From the NCBI GenBank assembly GCA_037013685.1, contig CM072894.1:2110841-2174840 (forward strand): a DNA stretch of 64,000 nt. The letters run 5' to 3'. The stretch is from Acridotheres tristis. Taxonomy: Eukaryota > Chordata > Aves > Passeriformes > Sturnidae. Made by a program: the position numbers and the translations under genes. The notes under the pieces were generated by a model, which was not told where the DNA came from, searched no databases, and worked only from the letters and a program-made list of their open reading frames with translations. The stretch's first letter is position 1, and each line of letters starts with the position of its first letter. Shown in pieces: positions 27,501-33,500 of the stretch.

Positions 27501-30500
27501 GATGAGGACATGCACAAAGCAAATGTGGTGGTGCCCTCCTCAAGCCACAACCTCACGTGAGCTTCCAGTGGTCTGCAATTGGCTGCCCAGGCTGTCAGAA
27601 CGGAGCTACACACAAAGTAACAAGCGTTTGTTTAAATGATCCCTTTCCCCAGAGCCATGATTTCCAGCATTCATCCCTCCAGCCAGGCTTTTTTCCTCTT
27701 CAGTTACTCCAAGGAGGAGAGAGCTGGAAAGAGGAAACTTTCCAAATGGATAGCAAGGGCTGACATTGCTGCTTTGTATGACCCAGGAGAAATGTCCAAA
27801 GCACGTCCTTAGCTTGTCAGCAGCTAGAAACCCAAAAGTGGAGAGCCTGGAAACTTTTGGCTTTTGGGGGAAACATCAAAGGGGCTTTGGAAAGATGAGG
27901 GAGGCTGGGAAGGAAGAGTTCCCTCTGCTTCTTATTCCTGTTGCAGCTCTCAAATCCTGCAGTATTTTTCCTCAGAGGAATGCAAGAACCAAACCCAAAA
28001 CACACAGGAAGAAATAACCCACGGTTATGGTTTGCACGGACACAATTAATGCAAAAGCCTTTAAGCAGGGCTGTGCACATCTCATAGTGTTTAATCCAGA
28101 GCCCTGTAAAGCTGATGGCAAATCTCCCAAGAATTTCAAAGGATTTGGGATCAAAGCATTGTATCTTTTACTCTCAGAGTTGAGAGTGTTGGAGGGAGGG
28201 TGTCAGCGCTGAACCCAGTCCTGCGTAGTTCCATCCTCATTGACGTGTCAGCTGTCTGGTGAAGCACCTCATCTAACTTTATCACCCAGGTTCCCCCAGC
28301 AGGTGAAGGAGCAGAAAGCCACTTTGTAACACCCCTTCATCCCAGGATGAACAGCTGGCAAGCTAAAGTGAAGCGAGATGACTTCAGTATTTCATAGGAG
28401 CACTTGGCACCTCCGAGGGTTTGGCATCCCTTTTGGGCTGCAGCCTCTCCCAAACTGCTTTACACTGCAGCCTTCCAAGCTATTGATGTGAATCAAGCAA
28501 ACCAGTCAAAATTGATTTCCATGGGTGCCAGGGGTAGGAAATTCCCTAAAGCTCCTTTGAAAATAATCTATTTCCCCATTTAGCACATCCATCTTTATGT
28601 AACTGTACAGGCTGACGAAGCACCTTCCACAAACGACCTGGCACTTTAAGTGAGAAATATGCAAGTGCAGATGAAACAAAATGGACCAAATTTTTTTTAA
28701 TCTTGCCATTCAAACTGTTAAAAATCAGACAGGAGGAAAGAGATTTTTCTCTGAGTTCCACAGATCCCAGCACACACATTCTAGCTACACATGCTGACTT
28801 CATATTATTTGGCTAAATACGGTTCTTGTAGGGTGCTACAAGAAAAAGTTCTTAATGTTCTTTCCTAGAATAATCAAGGCAAGGTCATAAAACGATCTTT
28901 AAGGCAAATTCCAATCTTTGATTTGAGCCACAGGATAGCAATCATGTTTAGGCATGGATCAGTGAAGACATCTGGAATGCAGTTTTATATGTCAACATAC
29001 ACCATGAGGAACAGTGTGTACAGAACTCCAGACTGACAGTGGGATCCCAAAAGTGCTGTTTGCATTAAACATCCTGTTAATTAAGTGCAGCAGCTCCTCT
29101 GCAATATGCAATATTGTGTCTTTCATAAATCACCTATTTGCCCCATAAATCCAGATATTCATTATTTTACCGCACCTGAGCTGATGCTTGTCCAGAAATA
29201 ATGTCAATGGGACTTATGGGTAACAAAGTGACCTAAGTGGAATATTAACACCTGCATTTTTAATCCCCATGGCCTCATGGAAAGCTGTAAACTATCTCAG
29301 CTGATTAATCAAAGGTAGAGATTTCACTTCAGAAGAACTAAGGGCTGCTCAGTTTTAAAGTTCAACAACAGGAATTTTACCAAGGGCAGCCCAGAGCTTC
29401 AGTGAGTTGTGCAATTTTACTGTTTTAGCAAGGAGGTAATTTCAACTCTGGTACATAGGGATCCGTTTAGCATTCCTGTTACCTTCCTCAGACACATTTT
29501 ATGGTCATGACACTTCCAATTGACATATAACGTAAGCTTACATGGCATAAATCTTTTTGCAACTGGCAGTGTTGCGGTGTTTACTCCCAGGGTGCTTAGA
29601 TATCTGTGGGACACATATTGAGAAAGTAAGGAAATTACAGCCTGAAAAATATTCCAGGCTGGAGCTTTTCAGCTCTGTTCCCAGCCGATAAGCTGGTCCA
29701 GCTCAAGGCTAGGGAGAATTTCTCCCAGGGTGATAATTTGGTCAAAATAAAAAGGAATTAATAACAAGATAGAACACCTGTTGTGGTGTGTGACCAGGCC
29801 CCGGGAATGGGGTGTCTTCTCTCTGAACCAATCACCTTTTCTCTACTCTTGGAATTGCGAGTCATGCTATAAAACCAAGTGTGTTTCTGAATAAACTCGT
29901 CTCTTTCTTCCTGTCATGAAAGATGATCATGTAGCTGTGCATCTTATTTCTGCTGCACTTAAAGGGTTAAAACCCCTTTCCACAGCTACAGATATCTCAA
30001 TAAAGATTATATGAGATTTTTTTTATTATACCCTTTTTTAAAATATTCTTCTTTTAAAACACCCCATGTCATGCCAGTTATTGCAACGAGAGATTTTGAG
30101 GTTTTTGACAGATAACCCAATGGGTCAATCAGTTTCTGCACAGAAACATCGCTTCTCCATAATCAGATCATAGAGATTAATTGAAAAAAAAAAAATTCAA
30201 AACACTTTAAGCTTTAAATATGCTCGTAAAGCGTGCAAAAGCTCAATCATTCATTGATTCACCGAAATGCAAGGGTCTAGAAAGGCATACGTACCTTCAG
30301 TCACAATGGTTGGGGCCGCTAACAAAATGAGTCTTTGGGCCACTCCAACAATGTTGGGCAGTATTAATTCTTGAAGAGCATCAAGGTTACGGATATCCAG
30401 GGCAGTATAGGCGAAGCTTCCATCAGTAGCAATCTGCTGCAGCTCTGCACTGTCAGCATTCAGGACCCCAATGCTAAACGAAAATATACCAGCTTGCTTC

Positions 30501-33500
30501 ACCGCTAACAAGCCCTCTTGGATATCATCACTAGACTCTCCACCACTTATCAGCACTAAAATCTGAGGCACCGCTTCCTCTATCCTGCTGCCTCCTGCCT
30601 GGGTGAAGAGGTTCTCCACCACAAACTCCAGTGCCGCACCGGTGTTCGCTTCCTCGCCCCCGCGGAAGCCGAGTGCCTTCACGGCATCCAGGACATCCGC
30701 TTTTGTGGAGTAGCTGTTCAAAGCGAACTCGGTTCTGGGTTGATCACTATACTGCACCACCCCAATGTGTATCTGCTGAGCTCCAACTCTGAGGGTTTCA
30801 ATCAAATTTACAAGGAAATCGCGTATGGCTGGAAAATTGACACCTCCGATGTTGTTTGATCCGTCAATAAGGAAAATAAGGTCAGCGGACTCTTGAGCTT
30901 TAAAAAAAAGAAATGCAAAAGGTGAAAGCATTAAAATGGGTGATTACATGCAGTTTTAACAGTGTTTTGACATGTTTCTTGGAAAACCAGTGAGAAACAC
31001 GAAAATGAGAAAACAAAATAATGTGATCACTGAGGAGGTGACTTTTGCCTCTTAGTTCTGCATTCTGATTGAATATGAGCTCTCAGGCCCCACCCAGTAG
31101 CACCCACCACCCATCAAGGGAGGGCTTGAGTGGACACAACGTGAGCCCGTGGCTGTAGCAACATGGGGGTCGGCATTACTGGCACGCAAGGAGAAACCTT
31201 GGCAAAATACAGTCTTTGGAAATCTAGATACGTTCCATCAGTGGCCAGTCCTGTCCAAATATTTAGACAGAGCCAAAAGAAAAAGGTGGGCTTTGGTGGC
31301 AATTCATGCTGAAGTTAGAGGGTGAGGAGGTTTTTATCATTGCTGCCCTCTATTTTTTGGGAGGAAAAAAGCCAACATTTACTGGGTGCAGGGAAAGTTT
31401 CAGCTTCTCTGTCACAATTCTGCTTTTTTGCTGAGTTAAACACAGAGGCTGAATATATAGGCTTCTCCCACCATGAATAACTATTATTTAAAATGCATTT
31501 GTTAGAAACAATTGAAAAGGTTTTAGTTATTTTTCTTTGACCAGCTGCCAACATCCACCTCAATTTATGTGTCTAGCAGGCTGACCCACACAGTTCTCAA
31601 CACAGGCCACTCAAAAATTGTGTCACTTTAAATCTTTTGCACAAAGGTGGGTTGATTATTGCCAGAGGGGTCTGGTCTGTATTTTTCATATAGATTCTGG
31701 ATATTCAATCAAGGAATGCAGAATCAGGTTAAAAAAGGGTGATGAAATCAGTCATGACACAATTATCCAACTTTAGTTGCTGTGACTGTACTCAGATGGT
31801 CACAAGCATTTGCTGAGAATATATACACACCGAACAAAGCTGGCACATGGCATGAATGTGGTGTTGAGGGGGAATATTTTTGCTGTGAGACTTACCAAAG
31901 CAGACCCAAAATGCTCTGGTGCCTGCTCTTATTCCTTTTGCTCAACTAATTTTACCATCAACATCACCAATGTGAAGCATGCAAAAAAGAGGGGGGGAAA
32001 GACCCCAAAGCATACTCGGATGTTTCCATGCTATTACTCCCCACTCACGTTAAGAACTCAAATTTCAGATTATTTGCAAATGACCGACAATTGACATTTG
32101 GAAATCTCTCTCAGTCAGCTCTCAACTTTTTGAAAGCCAAAGGTGAAACCAGAAGAAAAGCTGGCATGTGCTTTAGCAAGGCTGGGAATAAACTTGGGGT
32201 CTTTGCTATTAACCAGCACTGCCAGTACATTATTTATTTATTGCAGATTTAGTTGTTTTCCTAGTACATGTTTTCATAAGCCAGGTGGTTCAAATAATGC
32301 TGCAATTCCAGCAGCAAAGGAGAAGGTCTCCAAGTCACCATCACTCCCCTGCACCAACTCAATGGCCAGTGTTGGCTTGGAGGAAATCACCAGGGTTCAG
32401 AGTTTCAAGGAGCTCCAGGATTTATTTTTCCATCGAGGAAAATTTAGGGGTGCTTAGGCTTGGTTTTACTCAGTTATTTTCAATTGGAATGTACACATTC
32501 CACTTCATCGTAAAAAAGAAAGGGAAATCTCACAGTGTTTTTACCCAGGGATGCTTTAGATATCCTGGATATTTTTCTGGAGGAACAAGATTCCAGGCAC
32601 CAATGGGAAAACCAAAGAGAAAACAGATATGAAACAGATGTGTTGGATAATTTGTCATCACTGTAAAAAAACCTTGTACTTCAGTGCACATTTATGGAAC
32701 AAGCTGGTGTGGAGAACAAATAAAAGCATGCTGGTTACACAACTAAGCAGGAGGGTCAGATGAGACAGACAGCTCAGATTTAACAAATCCTTCAGGGCAA
32801 ACTCGGGGCTGACTGTTGTGCTTATATGAGTCAGCTCCAGGGACTGCCACAGACCAACAGTTTTGGTTCTCTTTACTAGAACCACCCCAGGACTGGGGCC
32901 TTTTTACACTTCCATTTCATACTAGGGCTCGTTTCTAACACAGCATCCATAGCACTTTTGTACATTTTAATGCCACGTGTTGTGATCAGCTGAATAAATG
33001 ACTTCTTAAACTCATATGCAGATATTTGTACCATCCTTTGCACACTGTTATTGTCCAGGGTTTAAGACCTGTAACATCTTTTCCTATGTTCAACAATACT
33101 CTGTATATCACCCATGCAAGTCACATAGGGGCAACACTACAACGGTAGGATTAACTTAAATTTGTGTTAGAAGGATGGGAAGGAAATGCTTGTGAAAAAT
33201 ACCTTTAAGCAGAAACAAACTTGGAAATGCATGATATACATGAAGTAGGAATTTTGCATTAAAGCTTTTAAAGGAATGTCTGTGATTCCAGATGTTTCCA
33301 TTCAGTGGGGTTACCTGCTGGCATGGCCCAGAGGAGGATAGCCAGCTTCCAAAGATCAATTCCCCAGTTGATTTCAACAGGGAAGCACTGGGCTCCTTCA
33401 TGGCTAAGATTCCCAACAGCCACCGGAGAGCTGTCAGCAGGTTGGGTGCAACATTCATTTTCCACATATATTGGTGTCATTTCCTTAGCAATGGTGAGCC

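Noticed and set aside
32640..33060. LTR-like region with GAATAAATGAC
   Set aside because: A single poly(A)-like hexamer without termini, TATA box or duplication.
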